From CS1-C013 sp964347265 (GTDB lineage: Archaea > Aenigmatarchaeota > Aenigmatarchaeia > Aenigmatarchaeales > Aenigmatarchaeaceae), in contig CAYFXV010000004.1 in NCBI GenBank assembly GCA_964347265.1, positions 1-49,808 of the forward strand: a DNA stretch of 49,808 nucleotides. The letters are read 5' to 3'. The notes under the pieces are model-generated. The model saw only the letters and a program-made list of their open reading frames with translations. It was not told the origin of the DNA and did no database searches. Positions 1-8,585 of the stretch are shown one piece after another (the first letter of the stretch is position 1; each line of letters begins with the position of its first letter). The translations under genes and the position numbers were made by a program.

Positions 1-725
1 CATTTGTTGCTGATGAAGAAGTTGCAATGAAAGGCTCAGATTATTTGATTAAAAATAGAAAAGAAATTTTCAAAAATATTAAATATGGAGTAATGGGAGA
101 ATGTACAGACCTCAAAACTAGAATTGCACAAAAAGGAATAGTACAAATAAAAGTAAGGTTTAAAGGAAAGGCTGCTCATGGGTCAAAACCAGAATTAGGA
201 GATAACGCAATTTACAAAGCTTCAGATTTTATACAGGAAACGAGAAAATTAATAGAAAAATTAAAAAAAGAAAAACATCCTTTACTAGGAAGCGGAACTA
301 TAAACGTTGGTATTATTAAAGGTGGAACTAAAATTAATGTTGTTCCGGAGTTTTGTGATATAGAAATTGATAGAAGAATTATTCCTAAAGAAAATCCAAA
401 GATAGCAGTAAATCAGATAAAGAAAATATTAAGGAAATTAAAACTAAAAGCTGATGTTAAAGTTGAAAAAAGTAGATTAGCTATGCAATTAAGCCCAAAA
501 ATGGAATTAATAAGAATTTTAAAAGGTATTACAAAAACAAAATTGGTTGGTGAATCAGGTTATACAGAAGCTGAACTGTTTTATAGGGATGCAAAGCTTC
601 CATGTTTTAGTTATGGCCCAGGAACTTCAGAATTAGCTCATACAACTAATGAATACATACTGATTAAAAACTTAAAAAAGGCCGTGAAGATTTATGAAAG
701 ACTAATAAGAAGGATATGTTTATGA
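1..725 (+). CDS. M20-family metallopeptidase, ArgE/DapE type (5'-partial)
   Basis: The frame is open from base 3, so the start lies before the window. M20 enzymes are two-metal hydrolases that remove an acyl group from amino-acid derivatives in the cytoplasm; the substrate here cannot be decided. Visible landmarks are ADEEV at bases 12-26 (general-base Glu followed by a zinc-ligand Glu), GECTD (next ligand Glu), the dimerization or lid domain beginning near KGKAAHGSKPELG, and AHTTNEY near the C-terminus (last zinc His). The first His and Asp ligands are outside the window. The stop overlaps the hisS start, so the two are probably translated together. The family is clear; acetylornithine, acetyl-lysine and succinyl-diaminopimelate are all possible substrates. 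Confidence 0.88.
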   Translation, partial: FVADEEVAMKGSDYLIKNRKEIFKNIKYGVMGECTDLKTRIAQKGIVQIKVRFKGKAAHGSKPELGDNAIYKASDFIQETRKLIEKLKKEKHPLLGSGTINVGIIKGGTKINVVPEFCDIEIDRRIIPKENPKIAVNQIKKILRKLKLKADVKVEKSRLAMQLSPKMELIRILKGITKTKLVGESGYTEAELFYRDAKLPCFSYGPGTSELAHTTNEYILIKNLKKAVKIYERLIRRICL

Positions 726-1987
726 AAACAATAAAAGGAACAAGAGATTTTTTACCTGAAGAAATGATTTTGAGACAGCAAGTGCTAGAAAAAATGAAAT
801 CTGTTTTTGAAATATTTGGATTTCAACCATTAGAAACTCCTGCTCTAGAAAGCTGGGAAGTTTTGTCTGCTAAGGGTGGTGGAGGACCTGAAATTTTAAA
901 AGAAACTTATAATTTTGAGGACTTTGGTGGAAGAAGAGTAGGCCTAAGGTTTGATTTAACAGTTCCTTTAGCAAGGGTAATGGCCTTAAATCCCAACCTA
1001 AATCTTCCATTCAAAAGATATCAAATACAAAATGTTTGGAGATATGCAGATATTGCTAAAGATAGGTTTAGAGAATTCTTACAAGCAGATATAGATACTA
1101 TTGGATCAGATAGTATGCTAGCAGACGCAGAAATTATTGCTTGCGTTATTTCTGTTTTGACTGAATTAGGCTTTAAAGATTTTACAGTAAGACTTAACAA
1201 TAGAAAAATATTGTCAGCTTTAGCAAAATATGCAGGAGTTTCAGAAGAAAAAATTATAGAAACGTTCCGAATAATTGATAAATTAATTAAAATCGGAGAA
1301 AAAGGAGTTGAGAAAGAATTAATTGAAAAAGGAATTTCTAAAGAAGCTTCAAAAAAAATCTTAGAGTTTATAAAAATTAAGGGAGAACCAGTTTTAGAAA
1401 AAGCTGAAAAACTGATTAAAGATAAAGAAGGGATTGAAGAATTAAAACAAATTATTTCTTATCTAAAACAAATGAAAGTTGAACCAAAATTTGAGATTGA
1501 TTTGAGTTTGGCAAGAGGTTTAGACTATTACACTGGTCCAATATTTGAAGTTTTTGCTGAAGAAGGAATAGGAAGTATTGCGGGCGGGGGAAGATATGAT
1601 AAAATGATTGGTTTGTTTTCAGGAAAAGATATTCCTGCAACAGGAATTAGTTTTGGAATAGAAAGATTAATAGAAGTTATAAAAGAAAGAAAAATGATTG
1701 AAGTAAAAAAATCAAGTGTTAAAGTTTTTGTTGTTGCTGTTAATGAAAAAGTAAGAGATAAAGTTTTAGAAATTGTTCAGTTATTAAGAAACAATTCAGT
1801 CTCAACTGATTTTGACTTAAGATCAAGGTCTTTGTCAAAACAATTGGATTATGCTAACTCTCTAATGATTCCAAATGTTATAATTGTTGGAGAAAAAGAA
1901 CTAAAAAATAATTCTGTTAAATTAAAGAAAATGGATACAGGTAAGGAGATTTCAGTTAAAATTGAGGATATAGTGAAATCGTTTTAG
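722..1987 (+). CDS. hisS: histidyl-tRNA synthetase
   Basis: Class II synthetase that charges tRNA-His. The N-terminus MKTIKGTRDFLPEE is the family's motif 1 region. Motif 2 is the RYQIQNVWRYAD to REFLQADID stretch, the histidine-specific loop is ARGLDYYTGPIFEVF, and motif 3 is GISFGIERL. A C-terminal anticodon-binding domain follows from about residue 330. Length (421 residues) is normal. Two in-frame ATGs exist, at 716 and 722; 722 is preferred because it forms an ATGA overlap with the upstream stop and gives the usual MKxxxGTRDF start. The gene is co-transcribed with the M20 hydrolase and no separate promoter is seen between them. Confidence 0.97.
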   Translation: MKTIKGTRDFLPEEMILRQQVLEKMKSVFEIFGFQPLETPALESWEVLSAKGGGGPEILKETYNFEDFGGRRVGLRFDLTVPLARVMALNPNLNLPFKRYQIQNVWRYADIAKDRFREFLQADIDTIGSDSMLADAEIIACVISVLTELGFKDFTVRLNNRKILSALAKYAGVSEEKIIETFRIIDKLIKIGEKGVEKELIEKGISKEASKKILEFIKIKGEPVLEKAEKLIKDKEGIEELKQIISYLKQMKVEPKFEIDLSLARGLDYYTGPIFEVFAEEGIGSIAGGGRYDKMIGLFSGKDIPATGISFGIERLIEVIKERKMIEVKKSSVKVFVVAVNEKVRDKVLEIVQLLRNNSVSTDFDLRSRSLSKQLDYANSLMIPNVIIVGEKELKNNSVKLKKMDTGKEISVKIEDIVKSF

Positions 1988-2032
1988 GGTATTAATACAT
2001 AGTGGTGTGTAGAAAAAATCAAAAATCTTTTT

Positions 2033-2146
2033 TTAGTAGCTCACGAGTATGCCATCTTCAATTACAAAGCCGCATTTTCTGCAACTGACTTCTCCCAAAC
2101 TTCTTGCAATCTTTATTGAACCACACTCGGGGCATCTTATTTTCAT
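2033..2146 (-). CDS. 37-residue zinc-ribbon protein, TFB-N-terminus-like
   Basis: A small ORF on the minus strand between hisS and the PIN-ATPase gene. It has two CxxC knuckles, CPEC (C5, C8) and CRKC (C22, C25), followed by GFVIEDG. This strongly resembles the N-terminal zinc ribbon of transcription factor B (pattern CPECGS ... C..CG.VIE), but nothing follows it. It could be a free zinc ribbon that binds nucleic acid or protein, or a remnant of a TFB gene. A minus-strand TATA-like box lies 22-30 bases before the ATG, so a leaderless transcript is plausible. Function is not known. Confidence 0.7.
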   Translation of the reverse strand: MKIRCPECGSIKIARSLGEVSCRKCGFVIEDGILVSY

Positions 2147-2167
2147 ATTAAGTCTTAAAACATAAAA

Positions 2168-2176
2168 CTTTTTAAA
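2168..2176 (-). promoter_or_regulatory. TATA-like box for the 37-residue zinc-ribbon gene
   Basis: TTTAAAAAG on the minus strand, 22-30 bases before the ATG at 2146. The spacing fits a leaderless or nearly leaderless mRNA. Confidence 0.45.
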
Positions 2177-2238
2177 CTTTATTCTTTTTGAAACTATGTT
2201 TTTAAAAAATTATACGCGGAAATGTGAGTTAAAAAACA

Positions 2239-2246
2239 TTTATATA
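2239..2246 (+). promoter_or_regulatory. TATA box for the PIN-ATPase gene
   Basis: TTTATATA about 34-41 bases before the ATG at 2280. A GTGAT Shine-Dalgarno-like site at 2272-2276 follows, so a short leader is expected. Confidence 0.55.
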
Positions 2247-2279
2247 GTGTTTTAAATATTTCGCCAAATAAGTGATTTT

Positions 2280-4115
2280 ATGAAAAAAAGAAGAAAAATT
2301 GAAGAAAAAGATTTGAAATTAAATAAAATATGCGTAGACACATCTGCATTGATTCACGGAAAAGTCACAGATTTAATTAAATCAAAAAAACTAGATAATT
2401 CTGAAATAATAATTCCTGAACTTGTTATAGGCGAATTACAAGCTCAAGCAACTAGAGGAAGAGAAATAGGATTTATGGGTCTAGAGGAAATAAAGAAAAT
2501 AAGAAAATTAAAGGACAAACATAGAATAAATTTGAATTTTCTTGGTGAAAGACCTAGTTATGAAGATATCTTATTAGCAAAATCAGGAAGAATAGATGCA
2601 TTAATACAAGATGTTGCAAGAGAAAATAATGCAGTTCTAGTTACATGCGATCTTTTACAAGGTTTGGTTGCACAAGCTCAGGGAATAAAAGTAAAATATT
2701 TTGAGTCTTATAAGAAAAAGAAAAGAATTAAAATAGAGAATTTTCTTTCTCATGATACTATGTCTATTCATTTGAAAGAGGGAGCTATTCCTTATGCAAA
2801 AAAAGGAAAACCTGGAAAAATAAAATTCATTGCATTAAGAAAAAAACCAATGAAATACGAAGAATTAGAAGCAATAGCTGCAGAAATTCTTGATACAGCA
2901 AGATATGAGGAAGATTCTTTTGTAGAACTAGGATTACACGGAGCAACAGTCGTTCAATTAAAGGAAAAAAGAATTTCAATAGCAAGAAAACCATTTTCAG
3001 ATGGATTAGAAATAACTTTAGTTAGACCAATAGTCAAACTAACTTTGGATGATTACAAACTTTCTAGTAAATTAAAAAATAGATTGTCGGAAAAAGCAGA
3101 AGGAATAATTGTAGCAGGACCTCCAGGGAGTGGAAAATCAACTTTCTCAGCTTCCTTAGCAGAATTTTACTTTAAACAAGGCAAAATTGTTAAAACTTTG
3201 GAACAGCCAAGAGATTTACAAGTTCCACCAGAGATAACTCAGTATGCTCCTTTAAATGGAAGCTTTGTAAAATCAGCCAATATACTTCTCTTGGTAAGAC
3301 CAGATTATACTATATTTGATGATGTAAGAAATCCTAAAGAGTTTGATATATTTTCTGATATGAGACTTGCAGGAATAGGAATGATAGGTGTTGTCCATGC
3401 CACAGATCCTGTTGATGCTGTTCAGAGATTTATAGGAAAAATAGAATTAGGAGTCATACCACATGTTATTGATACTATAATATATATTAAAGATGGAAAA
3501 ATTGAAAGAGTTTATTCTTTAAGCTTAACTGTTAGAGTTCCTATTGGAATGACTGAAGCAGACTTAGCAAGACCAATTGTAGAAGTCAGAGATTTTGAGA
3601 CAAAGAGTTTGAAATATGAAATATATACTTATGGAGAACAAACAACAGTTATCCCTGTTAAAAAAGAGAAAAAATCTGCTATACAGAAATTGGCTTCTGA
3701 TAGAATAAAATCAGAAATAAGAAGATTTGATCCTTCAGCAAAAATAGAATTCTTATCTGAGAATAATGTGATTGTGAAAGTTAACAACAAAATAATACCT
3801 AAATTAATAGGAAAGGATGGAAAAACAATAAAATCAATAGAAGATAAACTTGGAATTTCAATAGAAGTGCAACCTATTGTTGAATCTCTTGGAAAGGAAA
3901 TAAAATTCGATGTCCATGAAACAGGAGCTTATATTGTTTTTACATTTGATAAAAGGATTTCTGGTAAAAATGCAAATATTTATGTTGATGATGAATATAT
4001 GTTTTCTGCAACCATTGGTAGAACAGGACAAATAAAAATTTCTAAAGGTTCAGATTTAGGCAAGTCTTTATTAAGATCAATAACTGGCAGGAAAGGTATT
4101 AAAGTTTTTATATGA
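2280..4115 (+). CDS. PIN domain-ATPase-KH protein (archaeal PINA family)
   Basis: Three modules in 611 residues. Residues ~17-140 are a PIN-type nuclease fold with acidic residues D20, E52 and a later Asp in VTCDLL. Residues ~255-450 are a PilT/VirB11-like ATPase core with Walker A GPPGSGKS (280-287) and a Walker B-like YTIFDDV. Residues ~500-540 are a KH domain with GKDG. A Sulfolobus member of this family (PINA) is reported as a Holliday-junction ATPase that works with Hjc; here the role in recombination or RNA handling is inference. The gene has its own promoter. Length and domain order match the family, with no lesions seen. Confidence 0.9.
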   Translation: MKKRRKIEEKDLKLNKICVDTSALIHGKVTDLIKSKKLDNSEIIIPELVIGELQAQATRGREIGFMGLEEIKKIRKLKDKHRINLNFLGERPSYEDILLAKSGRIDALIQDVARENNAVLVTCDLLQGLVAQAQGIKVKYFESYKKKKRIKIENFLSHDTMSIHLKEGAIPYAKKGKPGKIKFIALRKKPMKYEELEAIAAEILDTARYEEDSFVELGLHGATVVQLKEKRISIARKPFSDGLEITLVRPIVKLTLDDYKLSSKLKNRLSEKAEGIIVAGPPGSGKSTFSASLAEFYFKQGKIVKTLEQPRDLQVPPEITQYAPLNGSFVKSANILLLVRPDYTIFDDVRNPKEFDIFSDMRLAGIGMIGVVHATDPVDAVQRFIGKIELGVIPHVIDTIIYIKDGKIERVYSLSLTVRVPIGMTEADLARPIVEVRDFETKSLKYEIYTYGEQTTVIPVKKEKKSAIQKLASDRIKSEIRRFDPSAKIEFLSENNVIVKVNNKIIPKLIGKDGKTIKSIEDKLGISIEVQPIVESLGKEIKFDVHETGAYIVFTFDKRISGKNANIYVDDEYMFSATIGRTGQIKISKGSDLGKSLLRSITGRKGIKVFI

Positions 4116-4127
4116 AGGTTGTTAATC

Positions 4128-4430
4128 ATGCCAATATATAGATTAACAGTTTTTGGAAAACAATCTCATGCATCAATGCCATGCTCAGGAGTAAATGCTA
4201 TCAGGTATGGAGCTAGATTAATATCAATGATGGAGATGCGCCTAGTGAGTATAGAGGGCGGACTTGCAGATAATATTATACCACCTTCATGTGAATTTAC
4301 TTTTAGTTCAGAAAAAAGTTTGAGAGAACTAAGAAAAAATGCTACAGAACAAATGGAAAAAATTAAAGAAGAGGGAGATAGATTAGTAAAAAAAAATTTG
4401 AGATATGAAATAGAATTATTGTATCCATGA
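4128..4430 (+). CDS. orphan M20-type dimerization-domain fragment (probable remnant)
   Basis: 100 residues from ATG 4128; a TTG at 4119 is an alternative start. GKQSHASMP..GVNAI and EGGLADNIIP are landmarks of the M20 peptidase dimerization domain, but both catalytic half-domains and every metal ligand are missing. The stretch between NAI and EGG is 23 residues, against 40 in the M20 gene at the start of this window, so a helix also appears lost. It sits 12 bases after the PIN-ATPase stop and before tRNA-Arg. Most likely a decayed, transferred or translocated piece of an M20 gene; a stand-alone dimerization or regulatory protein is possible but unsupported. Confidence 0.6.
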   Translation: MPIYRLTVFGKQSHASMPCSGVNAIRYGARLISMMEMRLVSIEGGLADNIIPPSCEFTFSSEKSLRELRKNATEQMEKIKEEGDRLVKKNLRYEIELLYP

Positions 4431-4472
4431 GTTTATATAATTTTTATACTCTTAATTTCTATTAATCAATAT

Positions 4473-4547
4473 GCTCCTGTAGCTCAGTTTGGATAGAGCG
4501 GCTGCCTCCTAAGCAGTAGGTCGTGCGTTCAAATCGCACCAGGAGCA
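4473..4547 (+). tRNA. tRNA-Arg (anticodon CCT)
   Basis: Complete cloverleaf: acceptor gctcctg/caggagc, anticodon stem gctgc/gcagt with loop ctcctaa (anticodon CCT, reads AGG), T-loop ttcaaat, discriminator A. No intron and no encoded CCA. Confidence 0.95.
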
Positions 4548-4553
4548 TTATTT

Positions 4554-4563
4554 TTTATATAAA
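4554..4563 (+). promoter_or_regulatory. TATA box for the KaiC-like gene
   Basis: TTTATATAAA lies 19-28 bases before the ATG at 4582. This places the transcription start at or next to the start codon (leaderless). A T-run at 4551-4556 may also end the tRNA-Arg transcript. Confidence 0.6.
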
Positions 4564-4581
4564 ACAACACGATAATTAATT

Positions 4582-5277
4582 ATGAAAAAAGAAAGAATAG
4601 AAACAGGAATCCCAGGAGTAGACAAATTAATAGGAGGAGGTCTATTGCCTCATTCTTTAACTTTATTAACAGGAACAACAGGAACAGGAAAAACTGTAAT
4701 GTCATCTCAATTCATTTATTTTGGAGTTAAAGAACATGATGCTCCTGGAGTTTACGTCAGTTTTGAAGAACCTGTAGATAATATAAGGAGAGATTGTTTG
4801 GATTTTGGTTGGGATTTTGAACCTTTAGAAAAGAGAAACAAAATTATTTTTGTTAGGTATGATCCTTTTCATGTTGAAGATATTTATGAGTTAATAGAAA
4901 CCAATGTTAAAAAGATAGGAGCAAAAAGAGTTGTTATAGATTCTATATCTGCTTTAGGTTTATATGTAAGAGATATTCCAGACATAAGAAGAATGGTATT
5001 TAACATATCATTGCTTTTAAGAAAATTAGGTTGTACATCAATTTTGATTTCTGAAACTTTGCCAATGCAAAATTCGTTATCAAGATTTGGAGTAGAGGAA
5101 TTTGTGACAGACAATGTTATTGTTTTATATTATACTAAGACAGGTTCTCAATTTTCAAGAGCGCTAACAATATGGAAAATGAGAGGTTCTGAACACTCAA
5201 ATAAGCTTCATCCTTATAGAATATCAAATAAAGGTGTTACAATATATAGTGAAGAAGAAGCATTTTCAAAACTTTAA
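4582..5277 (+). CDS. KaiC-like RecA-superfamily ATPase, single domain
   Basis: 231 residues, one KaiC/RadA-like domain: N-terminal ETGIPGVDKLIGGG, Walker A GTTGTGKT (31-38), Walker B VVIDS (D120), and the KaiC-type KMRGSEHS (199-206) near the end. Archaeal single-domain KaiC proteins act as ATP-binding regulators or signalling partners; ArlH of the archaellum motor belongs to the same superfamily. The gene precedes two TadC/FlaJ-type membrane proteins and a pilin-like series, so a regulatory role in that machine is inferred. ArlH proteins are divergent in Walker motifs, and this one looks catalytically intact, so it may simply be a general KaiC regulator. Confidence 0.88.
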   Translation: MKKERIETGIPGVDKLIGGGLLPHSLTLLTGTTGTGKTVMSSQFIYFGVKEHDAPGVYVSFEEPVDNIRRDCLDFGWDFEPLEKRNKIIFVRYDPFHVEDIYELIETNVKKIGAKRVVIDSISALGLYVRDIPDIRRMVFNISLLLRKLGCTSILISETLPMQNSLSRFGVEEFVTDNVIVLYYTKTGSQFSRALTIWKMRGSEHSNKLHPYRISNKGVTIYSEEEAFSKL

Positions 5278-5280
5278 AGA

Positions 5281-5290
5281 TATATATAAA
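5281..5290 (+). promoter_or_regulatory. TATA box for the pilus-type membrane operon
   Basis: TATATATAAA, 19-28 bases before the ATG at 5309. This predicts a leaderless mRNA for the first TadC-like gene and those that follow. Confidence 0.6.
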
Positions 5291-5308
5291 CTGTTCTAAA
5301 TTTATCTT

Positions 5309-6250
5309 ATGCCTAAAAGGACTAAGAAACACAGAACCAAAAAGCATATCAAGAAAATTAAGAAAGAAAAAGTAAAAGATTATCATTTTTTAAAGGTTCC
5401 AGCAATAAAACTTTTTGGTAGATCAGCAGATAAATATTCTGATTATTTTAATATAATAAAAACATCACTCCATAAGGCCGATGCAAAAATTTTATTTAGA
5501 ACTTATTTATCAATTATGTTCTTTCTCACGTCATTTGTTTTTGTTTTGTCACTCTTCTCTACTTTAGCATTTTCAATACATTTAGGTTTGAATATTTTAC
5601 AAACCATTTTAGGCTTGTTAATTTTACCAACTTTATTTTCTATTGTTACATTTCTTTCATATTATATTTATCCAATATCTTCGGCACAAAGAAGAAAAAA
5701 TGACATAGAATCAAATTTACCTTTTGCATTAAATCATATGTCAGCTATTGCAGGTTCTGGGGTTCCTCCAAGAGTCATGTTTAAAGTTATTTCAAGATTT
5801 AGGGAATATGGAGAAATTTCTAAAGAGGCGAACAAAATAAGAAGAAATGTCGAAGTTTTCGGTATGGATGAAATGACATCCATAAAAGAAGTTGCATCAA
5901 AATCTCCGTCACCACTCTTTAAAGACTTCTTACAAGGAATTCTAACAACAATTCAAACAGGAGGTAATCTTAACAATTTTTTAAAAGAAGAGGCTGAAAA
6001 AGCAATGTTTGATTATAGGATTAGAAGAAATAAGTACGTACAACAATTAACAATTTATGCAGATTTCTATACAGCATTGCTAATTGCAGCTCCTCTCATT
6101 TTCATAATAATGTTGCCTATTTTAAGTATAATGCAAGGAACCTTATTTGGATTTGGAATACATGAATTGATAAATCTTGGTTTAATCTCGCTTACAGTTT
6201 TAAATATAGGATTTTTAATATTCCTTCAATTAACTCAACCTAAAATGTGA
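5309..6250 (+). CDS. type II secretion F-domain (TadC/FlaJ-type) membrane protein 1
   Basis: 313 residues: a very basic N-terminus (KKHRTKKHIKKIKKEK), two membrane helices at about 75-135, a cytoplasmic helical T2SSF segment at about 140-240 (SNLPFALNHMSAIAGSGVPP) and two or three C-terminal helices at 245-310. Members form the inner-membrane platform of type IV pili, archaella and Tad pili. In many archaea one long FlaJ carries two T2SSF domains; here they are two neighbouring genes, this and the next. Own promoter upstream; the next gene starts 4 bases after the stop. Confidence 0.85.
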   Translation: MPKRTKKHRTKKHIKKIKKEKVKDYHFLKVPAIKLFGRSADKYSDYFNIIKTSLHKADAKILFRTYLSIMFFLTSFVFVLSLFSTLAFSIHLGLNILQTILGLLILPTLFSIVTFLSYYIYPISSAQRRKNDIESNLPFALNHMSAIAGSGVPPRVMFKVISRFREYGEISKEANKIRRNVEVFGMDEMTSIKEVASKSPSPLFKDFLQGILTTIQTGGNLNNFLKEEAEKAMFDYRIRRNKYVQQLTIYADFYTALLIAAPLIFIIMLPILSIMQGTLFGFGIHELINLGLISLTVLNIGFLIFLQLTQPKM

Positions 6251-6254
6251 TTTA

Positions 6255-7061
6255 ATGAAAAAATCAAACCTCTTAATGAAAATAACATTGTTAACTACTC
6301 TAATAGGAATTTCACTTGCTATTTTAAATTTGATTTTGTTATCATCATTCACTTTAAGCGTAGTTTCTATTGTTATTATACCAATAGGTCCTTTTGTTTA
6401 TCAATATAGAAAATACAAAGAAAATAAAGAGATTGAAGAGAGATTTCCAGATTTTTTAAGAGATGTAGCACAAAACATAAGAACAGGAATGACAATACCT
6501 CAAGCAATAAAAGCAACAAAAGGTACTTATTATGGAGCATTAAGTCCTTATGTTGGAAAAATGATTGTTCAAATAGACTGGGGAGTCCCTTTTAATAAGA
6601 TTCTTACAGACTTTGCAAACAACACAACTAAATCTTTGAGAAGAACTGTTTTAACAATAATAGATACTCATAAAGGTGGAGGCGATATCGCCGACATATT
6701 TGATTCTGTTGGTAAAAGTATTATTGAAATTAATAGAATAAATAAAGAACGCTATTCTGTAATTTATAACCAAATGTTAACAGGATACATAATTTTCTTT
6801 GTTTTCATAGGAGTTTTAATTATGATGCAAATATATTTGATTCCAAGCTTACAAACCTTTGCTGCTCCAGAGGTTGGAATCTCAACTTTTGAACAGCTTG
6901 GCGGTTTTTATGCTAATGTTTTCAGGATACTTATAATATTACAAGGATTTTTCTCCGGTTTAGTTATAGGTAAATTATCTGAAGGTAGTACAATATCAGG
7001 CTTAAAGCACTCTATACTTTTAGTTATTATAGGTTCTCTTGCGCTTTGGGCTTTCATATAG
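6255..7061 (+). CDS. type II secretion F-domain (TadC/FlaJ-type) membrane protein 2
   Basis: 268 residues: two N-terminal membrane helices (about 8-55), a cytoplasmic T2SSF domain containing ERFPDFLRDVAQNIRTGMT (family landmark) at about 62-170, and three C-terminal helices. Probably pairs with the preceding protein as a heteromeric platform for pilus assembly. The intergenic gap is 4 bases with a GTGAT site, so translation is coupled. The secretion ATPase (GspE/FlaI type) and prepilin peptidase normally found with this family are not in the window. Confidence 0.87.
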   Translation: MKKSNLLMKITLLTTLIGISLAILNLILLSSFTLSVVSIVIIPIGPFVYQYRKYKENKEIEERFPDFLRDVAQNIRTGMTIPQAIKATKGTYYGALSPYVGKMIVQIDWGVPFNKILTDFANNTTKSLRRTVLTIIDTHKGGGDIADIFDSVGKSIIEINRINKERYSVIYNQMLTGYIIFFVFIGVLIMMQIYLIPSLQTFAAPEVGISTFEQLGGFYANVFRILIILQGFFSGLVIGKLSEGSTISGLKHSILLVIIGSLALWAFI

Positions 7062-7092
7062 ATTTTTATTGTGGGTTAATCTACCATTTATT

Positions 7093-7503
7093 ATGAAAGC
7101 ACTTTATCCACCATTATCATACACACTTTTTATTGTAATCAGTATCGCTGCTTTATCTATTATATTAATAATAGTAAACACTTTTTCAGAAAATATACAA
7201 AGAAATTATGCTTATGGTCAATTAAATTATATAGCAGAAGTTATAAGACAAGATATTTTAAAATTGTACTCTACAAATGCTGAAGGAAGATTAGAATTAT
7301 CTATTCCTAAAGATATTATTGGAAAACAATATTTGATAGAGCTAGATCAAAAAAATTTAAAATTAAGTCTTGAATTTAAAGACGAAAGAATAGAAGTAGA
7401 ACGTTTTATAAATACTAGTGCTTCTTTAAGTGGAAGATTTTTCGCACCAGTTTCAATTGAAATGAATAAAACAAATGGAGACATTTCTATAAAGTTGGTT
7501 TAA
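7093..7503 (+). CDS. pilin-like membrane-anchored protein A
   Basis: 136 residues from ATG 7093, which puts the hydrophobic helix at the N-terminus as in its neighbours: a short MKALYPPLS head followed by a long helix (about 9-30) and a soluble domain. Longer in-frame reading is possible from non-ATG codons upstream (7039), but this would overlap the end of the previous gene. No catalytic motif is seen. The N-terminal helix and position after the TadC-like pair suggest a minor pilin or pseudopilin; this is inference from context. Confidence 0.65.
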   Translation: MKALYPPLSYTLFIVISIAALSIILIIVNTFSENIQRNYAYGQLNYIAEVIRQDILKLYSTNAEGRLELSIPKDIIGKQYLIELDQKNLKLSLEFKDERIEVERFINTSASLSGRFFAPVSIEMNKTNGDISIKLV

Positions 7504-8214
7504 ATGAGTCATATAGATTTTGCAATAGGTTTTGTTTTAATAATCTCAACAATATTTTTAATAATTTATTTTACTTCGAATTCTATATCAAATAATGTTA
7601 ATGATTTAAGTGTAAATGAAATTAAAGAATCTTCTTTATCTTTAGAAAAATATTTGTTTGAAATAAGTGATGATAAAAGTTTAATTTCAACTTTTAGAGA
7701 ACTTCAAACAATTCTAACTGAAGTTAATGATACAGATCATAGTGAAGAAATAAGAATATCAATAAAACCAGATGTTAGCAAAGTTAAAGTTTATGATAAT
7801 TTAATGAATGAAATCCCTTCAACATCTTCCCAATTAGTAGGAGAAACTGTTTTATCCTTTTTGCAAGATTTTACTGCAAACGAAGAGAAAAGTATTGGCA
7901 TATATTATTTTGGGGATGCAGTTGTGGATATTGATTATCTTTCTACTGAAAATAATATAAGTCTTAGAATACTCTCTAATAAAGAATTAAATGTGGTCTC
8001 TCAAGAAAAATGTTCTAATTTTAAAAGCAAATCTTATGAATATATTAAAGAAGATTTTGGTTTTCAAAATCAATTCAGACTAGATTTAGATGGTTGTAGT
8101 TACGGTCCAGAACCATCACTAACAGCAAATATAATACTTAAAAATATTCCCGTACTTTCTGAAAATTCTGATGGTTTGTTAAGAGCTAAAATTGCTAGGT
8201 TGAGAATATGGTAA
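7504..8214 (+). CDS. pilin-like membrane-anchored protein B
   Basis: 236 residues starting directly after the preceding stop. MSHIDFAIGFVLIISTIFLI gives an N-terminal membrane helix within the first 25 residues; the rest is a soluble, Asn/Ser/Glu-rich extracellular-type domain with two cysteines in the C-terminal third. No recognised family. It is part of the same run of single-helix proteins and probably a minor pilin-like subunit of the adjacent secretion platform. Confidence 0.7.
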   Translation: MSHIDFAIGFVLIISTIFLIIYFTSNSISNNVNDLSVNEIKESSLSLEKYLFEISDDKSLISTFRELQTILTEVNDTDHSEEIRISIKPDVSKVKVYDNLMNEIPSTSSQLVGETVLSFLQDFTANEEKSIGIYYFGDAVVDIDYLSTENNISLRILSNKELNVVSQEKCSNFKSKSYEYIKEDFGFQNQFRLDLDGCSYGPEPSLTANIILKNIPVLSENSDGLLRAKIARLRIW

Positions 8215-8585
8215 TGAAAGGTTATGTTAAAACATTAGAAGCTGGAATTGCAATTATCTTAATTTTAATTTCAATGGTATTTTTATTTCCTGAAAAAACA
8301 AAAACCGAACCTCAAATCTCAGATGTAGGTTATAATTGTTTAAAATATTTAGATTATGGCAAGTCTTTAAGATATTATGCAGTAAATGATTTTGAATCCG
8401 ATTTGATTAATGATTTACGGAGTTGTTTACCTCCAATACTAAATTATACAGCAAAAATATGTACCACTACTCTTTGTAATACTGAACTTCCCTCAGATAA
8501 AACAGTCTTTTTATCAAGTTACTTAATAAGTGGAGAAGATTCTATTAACCCAGTTTTAATTAATCTTTGGGTTTGGTCAACATGA
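8214..8585 (+). CDS. pilin-like membrane-anchored protein C
   Basis: 123 residues. ATG 8214 is chosen over ATG 8208 because it forms a TAATG overlap with the upstream stop and gives an MKGYVKTLEAG head, matching the MKG starts of the next genes. The hydrophobic helix spans about residues 9-27. The extracellular part has five cysteines (YNCLKYL, RSCLPP, KICTTTLCNT), suggesting disulfides. Glu in the first helix is typical of pilins (E5-like position). Minor pilin-like by context. Confidence 0.7.
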   Translation: MKGYVKTLEAGIAIILILISMVFLFPEKTKTEPQISDVGYNCLKYLDYGKSLRYYAVNDFESDLINDLRSCLPPILNYTAKICTTTLCNTELPSDKTVFLSSYLISGEDSINPVLINLWVWST

